Of a stretch of DNA of 64,000 bases, positions 44,901-57,300 are shown one piece after another. The notes beneath the pieces are model-generated. The model worked only from the letters and a program-made list of their open reading frames with translations, was not told the origin of the DNA and ran no database searches. Both the position numbers and the translations under genes were made by a program. Location of the stretch: positions 6,743,501-6,807,500 of the forward strand of contig NC_083506.1 of assembly GCF_032362555.1 (NCBI RefSeq), read 5' to 3'. The first letter of the stretch is position 1. Every line of letters begins with the position of its first letter. The stretch is from Amyelois transitella. Its lineage: Eukaryota; Arthropoda; Insecta; Lepidoptera; Pyralidae.

Positions 44901-47195
44901 AGTTAAAAAAATGTTAAGGTTGGACAACCCTTATCACTAAGGGGTATGGAAAATAGATGTTGGCATGGGCCAACAATCATTATTAAGAACCTTTTAACAT
45001 TAATCATTTTTCTCAGACCTACTCAATATGCTCACAAAATTTCATGAAAATCAGTCAAGCCGTTTCAGAGGAGTACAGGAGCGAACATTGTGCCACAAGA
45101 ATTTTATATGTAAGATTAATATTCCAGTGATAATTACCAACTGATCGAGGGGATGCCAAATGATACAGAATGCTGTCAGCTCCAGCGGAATGTCCTGCCA
45201 AGGTTATAGAAGTAGGGTCACCGCCAAATGCCGCTATATTATCACGTATCCATAAAAGAGCTAAATATTGGTCTAGAAGGGCTAGATTTCCGCGTGCTGC
45301 CAAAGATTTTAACGTAAAAAAAGCAAGAAGGTGAAGGCGGTACGAAACGGTAACGACTACAACGCCTTCTGCTGCCAATTTTTGGCATGGGAGCGAGATC
45401 CCTCCATGTAACCACGACTCGCTATAAAAAAATACTAGCACAGGTAGCGATTTTCCATCTGCACGCTATCTGAAACAATTTCAAATGATTAGGTTCAAAA
45501 ATATATTAAATATCGCCGAATAACTAATACTTTGAAATTTACTAAAGTACCTACATAACCGTGTCGCAGTCAAGTGGTGTCACAATTATCTAGGTATAAT
45601 GTGTACTCAATATGTGTCACTCGTACAATCTACATATTACTACTTACGGGGGATACTTTGCTGAAGAAATAGAAAATGAATACCTTTTAGACATAATAAT
45701 AAGGAATGATGTAATTTAGAAATAGAAAATATTTTTTTACTGGCATGTTTATTTTTCCAAATTATGTTGTTTCGAATTCTCGCAAAAAATTCGAAATAAA
45801 AACGAAAGCAGGTGAACTCGTGGCCATTAGGTTAGGTACCTTCTTAGGTAGGTATTTCTTATAAGTTTTAATCAGATGGCACGTTTAAATAAGTAGGTAG
45901 TTTAATAACAGTTTCAATCATAAATTGTTATTTGTTAGCATTTTATAAATTAGTGCACATTTTATATTTGTTTCCGATTGAGGTAGGTATGAATAATTTA
46001 CGAAACCAAGTTTATTTAGGTAATGGATGATGCGCAGTTGGGCCTCATCGTTCAGAAGGGGTTGAACTACTACACTTACATTTCAAATGTTTAATTTTCT
46101 TTCATTTCAAATCTTTATTTAAGTGCAAGAGTAAACACACAACTTACTTTTACGGGTGAAAGCTATGGCGGCTTATAATTTGGCCCATTTGTTAAGCTTT
46201 TTTGATTTAACTTTAAACGAATCGTGTACCTAGTTGAAAGGATATGAGTACCAATTTCCAATCAATTTCCTAGCTGTGCAATAAGTAAGTATAAAGCAAT
46301 TTTAACCACTTGACAGCGACATATGTAAAGATATATTACCCGTGATGTCCATATATTAAGAAAAAGGCAGTCTTCGCTTATGTTGTCATTTTCATTAAAA
46401 CCAACTTGAGGGCATAATGGTGGCATTCGATGGGCAAAGAATGTACGTCTCCAGCCGGAGTGTCTTTCTGGTGCCTAAAAAATTATTTTTTTAGGAAATG
46501 AATTTATTTCAATTTTACTCATTTGTCAGTTCACATTAATTTTGAAATAACATACTGCAAATCTATGTCTTCCGACCGGTGGTATTGCATATGGCACACC
46601 AAAAAATATCTCTATGGGGTTCAGGGTTCCTTCTGCATAAACTTTTATCTGTAATATTTAAAAACGATCAATATCCACCTACACACATTGTGTGCTTTCA
46701 AACAAAATGATCAATACCTATCTAATTTGAGTTTTGATTAGTTACCTATTTGCTTGCCCATTGAAAGAGGCAAACCACTCCTAAGTCGACCGAATTTTAT
46801 GAAAGTTTGGCACAAAGATGGACAAGACCTTGTTATGGAACCTTTTGACTTCCGCAAAGTAAGCCTTGCGTTTACCTACTATGTAGGTATTGCATAAATT
46901 GTGCCCAAATGTGAATGTGATAAGGTGAAAAGTAAAATACTTGTTATATGTTTATGATCAATGTAATGTTACATCTTGCGCCAAATACATTTTTCTTTCT
47001 TTTTATAAAAATAACTTTTGACCTTGAATAAAATAATTTTGTAAAAACCTAGTCCAAGAAACAAATGAAACATTGTCTTACCCCAACTATTCTTCCTTGC
47101 GGTATGATTGCTACAGGCTCTTGGGTTATAACGATTTTGTATGTAATCGTGAAAAAACACCACGTTAAAAATAAATTATTATTCAATGGAAACAT
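41961..47195 (-). CDS. Membrane-anchored cholinesterase-like protein
   Basis: Alpha/beta-hydrolase of the carboxylesterase type B family. Exons in transcript order: 47195-47082, 46648-46556, 46474-46340, 45465-45138, 44803-44613, 43908-43746, 43526-43405, 43253-43022, 42812-42674, 42537-42353, 42100-41961, giving 613 aa. Residues 1-22 form a signal peptide. NISEDCLFLN, SYRL and FGGDPTSIT are family hallmarks. The nucleophile elbow reads GHSAG (Ser about 207), a histidine motif GAVHGSD is at about 460, and Glu about 343 could be the acid. The oxyanion-hole HGGG is replaced by YSES (about 128-131). The protein ends in one transmembrane segment (about 576-597) and a 16-residue cytoplasmic tail. 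The changed oxyanion hole and the anchor suggest an adhesion or receptor role like neurotactin, gliotactin or neuroligin more than a detoxifying enzyme; this is inference. The donor of the 43526 exon is weak (GTCGGT) but is the only phase-consistent choice seen. Confidence 0.82.
44840..45118 (+). repeat. Dispersed repeat, 'agctgtcccggcaaacgttg' family, copy 2
   Basis: In an intron of the esterase-like gene, ending 20 bases short of an exon (45138). It shares GGACAACCCTTATCACTAAG and 'gtcaagccgtttcagaggag' with 9228-9450. Confidence 0.65.
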
Positions 47196-47598
47196 ATTTT
47201 AATAAAAAGTTTAATACCTTTATAAAGTTACCGTATTTGAGAACGTGACGTTCGTTCATATGATCAAAATGATGGAACTGGAAGTCCATTATATTTGGAT
47301 GAACATTCGACACAATAAAAATTAGATCGTGCAATGATTCTGCTCTTGTCCGTGGCGAAGCACCGTAACGATGTTGACCATTGTTCTAAATTCCACAATT
47401 TCGTTCATTGTGACAATTGCATTAAAATTTTCATGATACTGTTTTTTGTTTATTTCAAAAAGTACAGATGAGTATAGAAAATGTATATTTCATGAAATTT
47501 TTATATAACACGTTTAATTTACAAAATATTTCATAAGTATAATTTTCTCACTGAGATTGATAACATGAATTTTGTCCTAGGTAACTAAGTACTTACTT

Positions 47599-47604
47599 TT
47601 TATT
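47599..47604 (-). terminator. Poly(A) signal, probable PARP16 3' end
   Basis: AATAAA in the gene's sense, 61 bases after the PARP16 stop at 47665 and about 400 bases before the start of the next gene on the same strand. Confidence 0.5.
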
Positions 47605-47664
47605 TCGCAGGAAACGTGATTGAAATTGTACCCGTTTACCTCATACCTAGGGTGAAATTATCAC

Positions 47665-50600
47665 TCACACTTTGACATTACTGTAAATGTCCAGCTTTTT
47701 CAATAAAATTTTGTAATAATACTGGATGGGTTGGTTATTTGCAAAGCCGATAGTTGCTAACATGAGTCCGTAGCCAAGTAAAATCGAAAATAATTTATGC
47801 CTGGAAAGCCACTGTCTGAAGCCACCTCCTAAATTAGAAAAATTGCAATCAATACCAATTAACTTGGGGCGAATATACATTTTTGTGTATGTAAATAATG
47901 ATGTAAGTTTGTAACTCGATAAGTTCGAACCGTTGCGTTGGTAGGATTTTGATGAAATTTTAAATGTATAACTTTTCATTTCGCACGGAATCAAAATCGG
48001 TCAAGTAGTTTTTCTAACAAGTCAAGTAGTGTTTCTAAAAGGCAGCATTACTCCTCTGCATAGCAAATAACATGCTAAGCCAAGTTAAGAATACCAAACA
48101 GCTACTCACCGTTTCTGTTTGATCCTATAGTTGGGAACCGCATTGATGTTGGTTGTTTGGCGTAAACCAGTAGATATCGCAGCCTCACCAACTCGCAATT
48201 AGTAACGATGTATTGCGCAGTTGTTCCGTCATAACCTTGTTCAGCATATTTATTTTTCTTGTCGTCAAACAGCCCATCGCCTTAAAATATAATAGTAGTT
48301 ACACATACATACCCCTATCACGTCTTTCTCCCTTAGGGAGTAGTTATAGCCAATAGGCATATTAAAGACTGCCGAGCATTTAGTGTCGCATTTTCTGTCC
48401 TCTAAAAATGGTTGGTGCTGTAAGAGTGTAGAAAAAAGATTTTCATCGTTGCCCTTTCCGCTTGTTACATGATGCGATGATTAAAATAACACCTTAAACC
48501 TATAGGAACTTGTACCACAGTAATTGTTAAATTGTTATTCGTAGCTGTAAGTTTTATGAATGAATAAAATAAAATAGTACCTAAGATTCTTTTTGTAAAT
48601 CTTATTCTACAATACATGGGTAGTAAGCTATCTACTTCCTAATTTATTTGATATTTATAGAGCCAAAGATAATGTAGGGATAAATGTTGTCTTACCTTCA
48701 TTAGATACTGGTTTTTGATAGTTTATTCCTTCAGGAGCATCGATAACTTCACACATAGCGACACAAGATAGATGACCACCGATGCAGCTTGCGCCCCATC
48801 CGAATCCACCATGGCTATATGGCAGCGATGCATTCACCTCAGGCAATAGATATACGCCATTTCCCAGCATTGTATTCTATAAAAACATGTTTATTTCTTT
48901 AAGCCATTGATCGATTATAAATATGACCTAACATTATCTGAAGATAAGAAACCTACTCCGCTTGAAAGCAATGAGCTGCCAAATCTATGAAGGAATATAC
49001 ATTAATTCAAAGAATCATAATGTATTTATCCCTAAAACTAGTAGTAGACAGAGCCAACAATTTCGATAAGATAGACGGCCATAGGTACGTTCAACCAAAA
49101 CGAGATTCAAATAGTGGCGTCGAAAAGAAGAATCCCAATTTTATGAGCCTTTCCCTTGATTGACATTTATAATCTGTATGAATAAAAGCAGATACTATGA
49201 CCATACTAGCCTAGAGTTGTTAGTGCTTTGTTCGTTTTGCCAGGTAAAGATGGTATTCAAAGATATGAATCTTGGCTGTACAGAACGAGCACTGAAATAC
49301 AGTTCAGACACAGTTGCAAATTATTATACGTACTTAAATATTAAGTATTTACTGCTGTTAAGCAGTAATGGTCGGTCAATAAATAAATTTATTATTATTA
49401 TGTGAATGAGTACGGGCCCATAGGGACCCGATCATTTGGGAGGCGTTCATAGGACCGAAGCCATCATGAAGAGGTCCTTTGGTACCTTTTGTTCTAAAGT
49501 GAGATGGCTGTAGCTATGGAGATCTGTCCCTTGATGAACCATTGGGATATACACCAACGGACAGCCCTCCACAGCTGCCAAACTATTGCCAGCAAGGGAT
49601 TTACTTGGACTGGGTCATGCGGATGGGATGTTAGTGGACCGGATTGCTGGGCTATGGAGAGACATAATATGGACATCTGCCCCAAAAATATCTTACGTAA
49701 TTTTGATTACGCAGATGGTGACTCGTTGCTCATTGGCTATATAACAGCCTAATAAGTCATCATGGGGCGACCAGGGCGCAACACGTCAAAAGCAGCTATA
49801 GGATGCAGAGAGGTGCGGCCCCAGTTTCACGAGCACGAGGTATGCCCCGTGATAGTTTTCCCGCAATTACGCCATTACGTGCAAAACACTTCCATTCTGG
49901 AGCATACGATCTGTTCTTGCGACTCCAGTCTGGCCGGCCGGCCAAGGCAAGTCAGAGGCGGGGATAGTGGCACTGTGTGTATGTGTGTGTATAGCCCATG
50001 TCTCTGTGTTCCCCAGGAGATAGGGTCCGTGGTGTCACAACTAACCAACGGCTTCCCCACAAGACGCTTGAGAAGACGCTGGGAAGGTAACCCTTCCACA
50101 GAGGGCGATAGGGTCGTCGAGACCCTAAGCCTATTCTCATTATAAGATCTACATACATACAAATAGTCACGTCTATATCCCTTGCACCCTACAAGACAGA
50201 GCCAACAGTCTTGAAAAGACTGATAGGTAACGTTCAGCTTTTTGACTTGATGATAGATTTGATATTATAAGATCTGCCCACTTTATTAGTATTAAGAGCT
50301 TGGCTTTATTCGAGATCTGATAACAGATTTTCGTACGGTAAGCTACGAAAACTCGTTCTGGCATATAAAAATGTTTTTGGTGGTTAGATATCACTCACAC
50401 ACTAATACATATTATACAGGCTACGTCAATCAATGGAGGCGTTGCTTGGGTATCATAAGACTATACTTAGAATTAAAATTGTTTAGGCAGATATTACCTA
50501 GTGACAAAATTCAGACTAAGAAAAAATTAATACCTAAGCAGGCAGATACCTACCTTATTTAAATGTTGTTGTAAACCAAAATGCAGAATCGTATAAAAAT

Positions 50601-52382
50601 TTTCCAAGCGGTTTCCATGGAATGCAAAAAATATATGATGATTTTTAGCCAATTCCTTCCATTTAGCTTCAGTAGTTGACTTGTAAGAGTAGTTTACTTG
50701 GAAAATATGTTGGGGTCTTGGTGCATTCCTTCCAAAATGAAGGCTTTCAATTAAAGTATCATGCTGAAAAAAATCAAAATTGGATCTGTTTGGGTAGTAG
50801 GTATGATCGAGTGCAAAAATGAATAGAACTTTATTAGGTAACGATTTTATTTTCGGCTTAGGACTACCCCAGGGTAGACTGTAACATGCCTAATCCGTGC
50901 AGTATGGTACCGGCACTTTAGAATAGGACCACTCCATCTCATCCTCATGAATGTTGTAAAAGGAGGGATAGGCTAAAAAAATTGGGTTTCTACTTTTACG
51001 CGATGGGCTAACAACTATTTAATAAATAATATAATTAAGTTATACAGTTGAAAGTGGACTTTCAGTTTTTGCGGGCTCTTGGCTCTATCAACCCTCGAAG
51101 GTACCTATAATGTTTTATTTACATTTATGCACTTAGTTGCGTTGCACACTTACTATTTCTGGCGGAACTGTTTTCAGACTTGGCTCTTTCAATCGCACAA
51201 GTACGTAAAAAAGCAAATCAATTATGTCGCTTATGTGTGTCAAGTTTTCCAGATTATCTAATTGCTGTAATACTAGATCCAAAGCTGGTACGTCGGTCAC
51301 GACGCTTAGCTGAAATATAAAGGGTGTGAATGTAAAAGTAATTTCTTTCTGTCATTAATTCAATTTTTTACCGCTATTTTATGATTCGTTTTTATGGAGA
51401 TGCAGTTTGAATCGCGGGAAGATATATGTGTGATTTTTCAAATAAGGGACTTACTAAATTATCCATATCTTTGATTCCATTTTTTAAATAAGTGGGAGGG
51501 AAGGGTCGAAGGCAACTTTCATATCTAAAGCTAAATGCTGCAGCTACAAATAAGCTCCATTTTATATCAGCTGCTTTGAAATCTTTTTCAAGAACCAATC
51601 TGTAACAAACAAATGACTTATCAAGTCAAAGTAATTAGGTAATGAGTTGGTACGTATATCTATACTAATATTATAAAGCTGAAGAGTTTGTTTGTTTGAA
51701 CGCGCTAATCTCAGAAACTACTGGTTCGAATTGAAAAATTCTTTTTGTGTAAATAGACCATTTATCGAGGAAGGCTTTAGTCTATATTACATCGCGCTGC
51801 AACTATTAGGAGCAAAGAAATAATAGAAAATGTGAAAAAAACGGGACAAATTACCTAATAGTGATAATACCTAATAGGGATAATTAGCTATCAATGATGC
51901 CCAAAATAACTATTCCACGCAGACGAAGTCGCGGGCACAGCTAGTGACTATATATGTAGAAAATGGGTGAGCTTGATATTTATTATATTTTACCTATCTA
52001 CCTTTATATCTGGCTAATTAGGTTTTTAAAATCTATTGACATAAATGAGTTTATAGGATCTTCAGTTACTTACAGATATCAAATCAACAGAAAACAGGGA
52101 TTTTCCGGGATTATTTTTACGATACTACCTACCTATGAACGATACAATGTGAACAATGAGGAGAGTATTTATGTTTGATCAATTCTGAAAATAGGTACAT
52201 AAAACAACCGTTGAAGATGGATGCTTAATAAGCTGTTAGAAGTACTGTAATTACCTTAAGTGTACTGCCTTTTTCTCTAATGAGTCAAGTTTAGCCTGAT
52301 TTTTGTCAGACAGCGATTCTGTGGCGGACGCCAAGTTACAATTGGTTCCTGTGTCAGATAACCCTTCTGGTTCTCCATCCAT
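47665..52382 (-). CDS. PARP16: Protein mono-ADP-ribosyltransferase PARP16
   Basis: Tail-anchored enzyme of the ER and nuclear envelope. In mammals it mono-ADP-ribosylates itself, karyopherin-beta1 and the stress sensors PERK and IRE1. Exons in transcript order: 52382-52255, 51599-51455, 51309-51154, 50763-50554, 48876-48696, 48280-48110, 47828-47665, all in phase, giving 384 aa (human 322). The helical regulatory domain is at about 44-150 (SCLRPFPPTY). The ART fold carries FAFHGNRLENF with His about 192, GNGVYL with Tyr about 222 and AQYIV with Tyr about 297: an H-Y-Y type site, consistent with mono-transfer. GGHLSCVAMCEVID is a family signature. A C-terminal hydrophobic segment (about 342-359) is the anchor. 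The first 43 residues are acidic, specific to this lineage and without a known domain. Confidence 0.94.
48950..50540. other. Repeat-filled PARP16 intron 4
   Basis: 49028-49165 and 50155-50260 are diverged (TATG)n SINE copies ('agagccaacagtcttgaaaa' in both). Between them, about 49410-50150 is a GC-richer block with wording such as GGGCCCATAGGGACCCGATC and GAGATAGGGTCCGTGGTGTC. It has open frames but no recognisable protein, and is probably retroelement UTR. About 50900-51105, in the next intron, is another decayed SINE copy. Confidence 0.45.
51659..51945 (-). repeat. Dispersed repeat, 'cttcgtccgcg' family, copy 4
   Basis: In PARP16 intron 1. The reverse strand starts CTAGCTGTGCCCGCGACTTC and ends ATAATATTAGTATAGA. 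It is full length like 23621-23890. Confidence 0.75.
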
Positions 52383-52884
52383 TTTGTTAGTCTATTATAT
52401 AAGAGCCGTTGTGAATTTGGAACATAATTAATAATATCTCTGGATTGATAGATTGGATTAGATAGGTACTTGGATGTGAAATATATCATATAGCCATGTA
52501 AAAATCAAATTGTCAAAACACAAAAAATTTAAAACAATAGATATCGTTTGCCAGTTTCATTCAATTGATTGTCGTTTTTATCAGTCAAATACTTAAAAGA
52601 ACACTAATTCAATATGGTCATGAAAGCTTTAACATAGGTAGGTATAAACCAAGGTACATGTCAAAACTTTACGATTGGTTATAAAAGGTATAAACGAAAC
52701 TTTAACAATTTGTTATAGGACTAATGACTTACCTGAATGATAAAAACATCTGGCTTGAGCTTGGCACAGGAACCTTGTAAGGAATTGTAGTTTGATTTGA
52801 ACCTAAATTCAAATTTAGTACACTATGTACATAAATCTGTTTAATTTAAATGATTTAATATTTAATTCCATTCCCTGGGACCTG

Positions 52885-53510
52885 GGACTAAAACCCTGGC
52901 GTCGCGTCGCTGTTCTTCTGGCGCGAGGAGGTCGTGGCTCAGGGTCACCGGTTGGCACTGAGGGAGATCGCAACGCGCCGAAATGAGCTGTGTCAGCGCT
53001 CCATAAAAGAGTGGTCCCAAAGGCTGTCCCAAAGCAGTTGGCTGCTGAACTGCTGCGCGTAGAACCGTCGAGGCAGTCCGTCCGGTGTTAGGACTGTGGT
53101 TGGCGAGGCAGCACGGCAGCCTGACTTACCGTCTGACCCAGATGCTCTCCGGACATGGTTGTTTCGGAGGGTATCTGTGTCTGATTGGTCGGGAGCGGTC
53201 TGCTATCTACCACCACTGTAACACCTTGGATATTTGCCCAGCCTGGGATCAAGACCACGCGGAGTTTCGCGCGGACGTGGGGGTCGACCTGTCTCTGCCG
53301 GCTGTCGTTAGACAGATGGTCGACAGCGAGAGGTCGTGGACAGCAGTGCAGACCTTTGCGGAGAGCGTTATGCTCCGCAAAGAGGCACCTGCACTTGCTG
53401 CCCCAATAATAAGGGCCGGTCGGGTGGCGGAAACGGGATTCCGATGCCTGGCGAATTGGCCCTGGGTTGAAGGCGCTCTTGTGTCAGGCGCGCTCTCCCC
53501 TAGCGGGTAG
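52885..53510 (+). pseudogene. R1-type LINE ORF2 C-terminal fragment
   Basis: It lies in the divergent region between PARP16 and tgo. Frame 53085-53510 encodes the tail of an R1-clade element: LTQMLSGHGCFGGYL, a Cys/His-type stretch (HHCN...CPAW, partly lost), VDLSLPAVVRQM and SERSWTAVQTFAESVM. Related sequence in other frames reaches back to about 52885. RT and endonuclease parts are absent, so this is a 5'-truncated dead copy. It is much more GC-rich than its surroundings. Confidence 0.7.
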
Positions 53511-53519
53511 AATTGAAGG

Positions 53520-54318
53520 CCGATGGGTCACCCCACTTGGACATCGCATGATTTGATTATTAGTATGTATCACACTACACAGCACGACGGGCCAGCAACC
53601 GAACTCCTCACCAGAATCCAAGTCCAAGTCGATCTATTTGTTTAAAACGTAAAATATTTTTAATATTGGCATGATAATAACTTATGTAATAACTTTAGGC
53701 AGAAAGTCCTTTAAGTAGAGACTAAATAGATTAACCGACTTGGTATACATGGATCTCACAACTTTTTATGGTAGAAAGATTGAGCTGCGAGACTTGGGTT
53801 TTTTTACAAGATGTTTTTAATGGCATAAACATTTACCATCGCGGACTTTTATTGTAGACCTTTTTATTTTATTTGTCAGTAAGCTAACGGCATTCTTCCT
53901 TTTTGTTTTGAGTTTCCACGTGAAAATATACCCAAAATCGAAGTATTCAAGAATTTATTTACGTCAGTGCGTAAGCCAACGGTATCCTTCCTTCTTGTTT
54001 GAGTTTTGAGGTGAATATTTACTCAAAATCGAAGTATTTTAAAATTTTAGTACTAAACCGGATTGTACAAAACTTGTTGGTAGTTAATATAGATTAAAGT
54101 TGGCAACATTGGCCTGGTCGTCAAGTTCGACAACTTCAAGTCAAACGCAAATGAAAAATCAAATATGGCGTCTATGTTGTCTTGAATTTTGATTACTACA
54201 TAAACAAGTGTATTTTTGTGTACTTACTTTGGATGTTAATGTTATGAAACATAGGTTTTATAAGAAATTAAATACTTTAACGGTATAATATAAAGATAAC
54301 TGATGAGTTTGTTGACCG
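53520..54318. other. Upstream region of tgo
   Basis: Between the R1 fragment and the tgo start codon I see only AT-rich unique-looking DNA. Short direct repeats occur at 53880-54045 ('gcattcttcctttttg'/'gtatccttccttcttg' and 'actcaaaatcgaagtatt' twice). Together with 52383-52884 it makes up the shared divergent promoter region of PARP16 and tgo. No core-promoter motif stands out. Confidence 0.35.
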
Positions 54319-57300
54319 ATGTCTGCCGTGGCTCCAACTATCCCCGGTTAGTAAGCATTATAGTGAATATTTTCAGCTTTAGCTTTTTTGGACATGATAT
54401 TACGAATGCATAAGTGAAAACTATTCATTTTTAACAAGTAATACCAAAACAAGTAATAAACGAAGATAAGTATCGACCTAATTTTTTTTTCAATTTGACG
54501 TTGCTCATGACGCGTTGTTAACGACGTCGTACACAAAATTTATAAACATCGGTATTCTTCTCAATATGCTAACTTAACACGATTTTTCCATTATCTTGCA
54601 ATTCTATTCTAAAATTCTAGGTCACAATATATGTTCTGAGAAAACAAATAGAAGCAGTACCTAATAACCTACCAAGAGGTCCTGCCCATTTCAGTAATTT
54701 GTGCTGTGCAAGAAGGCAATTTGTTTTGTTAAATCATCAATATTTACAAAGTTAAATGAGCTAGCTAAATAACAGTAGTATGTGTCATACCTTGAATATT
54801 TGAATTATTAGTCTTAACACCTTCAAATAAGTGAGATAGTAATTCTGTTGTCATATTGAAATTTGGCCTTGATAAAAATTTTATAATTTTATTGCTTACA
54901 ACAAAATTTTTAACCCATGTTTTTTAACAGTATGGTAAAAAATATGACACCTACCAATTATTGTTGTTGTAGGGGCTGACCCAGCAAAGGATATTCAAAA
55001 GCGCCGCGCAGGCAGTGTTGGGTAAGAAATTTTCTCAAACTAATTACTTACACTTAAATTCAAATTTGTTATGTATTAATTATTATGGGATATTCCTATA
55101 CCACTTAGTAATTGATATGTCAATTGTTATGTCTTTTGGTTTCACCATATTGTTTGATGTCAAATACTTTTTCCACTTTTTATGTGGGGTTGTCACAGTA
55201 TGTTAGTTTTCTCCAATTGCTTCTCTCACTTGCCATCTCACTGGTCACTCCCTTCCTACTCATACTACCTTTAACACTGTCCATCAATCTCTTTTTCGGT
55301 CTTACCCTATTTCTCAAACCTTTCACTTCCATTTTTCAGCATTTTCTTCACAAAAAGTGTGTAAGAAGTATGATAAAACTGACTGAACATTCTGGTAATA
55401 AGATTGCAAGGAAATAAGGGTTATTTTAATAAATTTGCTTATGCACATTGACTCGATTTCCAATCTTGTGGGGATTACTAGTAATCTTATAAGTGTTCAC
55501 TACACCATTGGCATTTATGTTGGCTGCTGAGGTACAACCTAAACTGGGCTACCCACATATCAATATATAACATCTCTTTCATCCATGATAGTGGCACTTA
55601 ACTGTAATTTGTCAGTTGTTATTAAATACTTATATATTGTAATCTCCATTAATTATTCAAATACTTTAAATATTCAAATACCTACTACAAACCATTGTTT
55701 TTCAAATACTTTAAACATGCTTTAATTATCCATATTTTTACAGTATTGGTTATCTGCATTATATTGGTCATCAGTCACACCATTGTTGAAAAAGTGCCAT
55801 CTTTTTCAACAATGGTGTGACTGATGGAGAACTTTCACTTGACTGAGGTCATTTGTTACTGTTAGATTTAGTTCTAGGGCTTGAATGATGATCCTCTCTT
55901 AACTCAAACTGCTTACTGCCTTTTAACTCCAATGATTTCTGCCCACTGGCTCAGGGGAGGAAATTTACTTAAAGCCTTATCTTCTTTTTCCTCTTCCTCG
56001 GCCTCTGTGGCGCAGCGGTAGTACGCTTGTCTGCGACACCGGGAGTCCCAGGCTCGAATCCCAGCCAGGGCATGACGAGAAACGAACTTTCTCCGATTGG
56101 CCTTGGTTTTGGATGTTTATCTATATAAGTATTTATTATAATATATAGTATTGTTGAGTTAGTATCTCGTAACGTTAAGTCTCGAAATTACTTCGAAACT
56201 CAATCAGTGAATCAGTCAAAAAAAAAAGTTCTTCATCTGCCTCTACATTGCTTTTTTTCGGTATAGAAATGCTCCTCTCCTCTATTTCTAGTGAATCCGA
56301 TCGTCTGATTTATATGTCTTATAAATGTCACTGAAAAATAACAAAAAACTACAAGTTTTTAAATTTCCTAGGAAGTTTATAAACCGTGTGCCATCTGCTG
56401 CTCTTTCCATGCACATTGTAAAAGTCAATTAAGGGATTGTATAGAAGCTAAGAGATCTTTTAGGCGATGGACTAGCAACCTGTCACATTTTGAATCTCAA
56501 TTCTGTCATTAAGCCGTACAGCTGAATGTGACCTTTCAATTGTAAAAAAAAAGACTTGTTCACTCTGACAACCCCATGAGGAAAAAAGATGATAATATGT
56601 ATGTGTGTATCCTTATGTTTATATCTAAAAATATTAGGTCCTTACATATGAAATTGGCATTTGGTATTGGTTACAAAAAGTTATTATATATTTATTTAAT
56701 CAAAGTAAAAACCATTATTATTTATGCATTTTTGCCATCTCATAGGTAGTTCATTAATCCCTTTACTAAAAAAAAAACATTCAGACTGGAATCAATAAAA
56801 TCGTTTGGACTGCACTATTGGAGTTGAATTTTTCCCTTGAAAGAAGTTATCCAAATTTCGAAAAATATGCAAGGTCCGGGGAGTACGGTGTCTTATGTTT
56901 TAAACATTCCAATTGAAGATGATTAAGATCTTTTCCCAGGAGCATTTGTTCATTTACTGTCTTTGATAAATCGTATACGTTAATACAGTTCGATTACAAT
57001 GCATACAGCATTGTAATCGAACTGTATTAACAAAACAACTAAAAGTTTTCCTGTACTTATATCGAACTGTATTCAATTTCCACAAATGTACATAACTTGT
57101 ACTTTTTTAATATTAAAATACAATGAGATGGTAATTTTTGCTCTTAAATTCGTCTGACGTCTGTTTTATTTTAATTCTTTTTAAAAATATTTTTTTTTTT
57201 TTGTGATAACAATTTTTCAAACAGCATTCCTTATTACCATTCATAGGAATAGCACATCAGTATTCCTAATGTACTTTTTTAATTATTTAGGATTACTTTT

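Noticed and set aside
47219-47385. Open frame between an AG and a GT just upstream of the esterase-like start codon
   Set aside because: About 55 residues without a known motif or ATG at its start. No acceptor links it to the signal-peptide exon, so it is more likely 5' UTR or chance.
49494-50162. Protein gene in the GC-richer block of PARP16 intron 4
   Set aside because: Several short frames on both strands, none with domain wording or splice support. It is flanked by SINE copies and is probably retroelement UTR.
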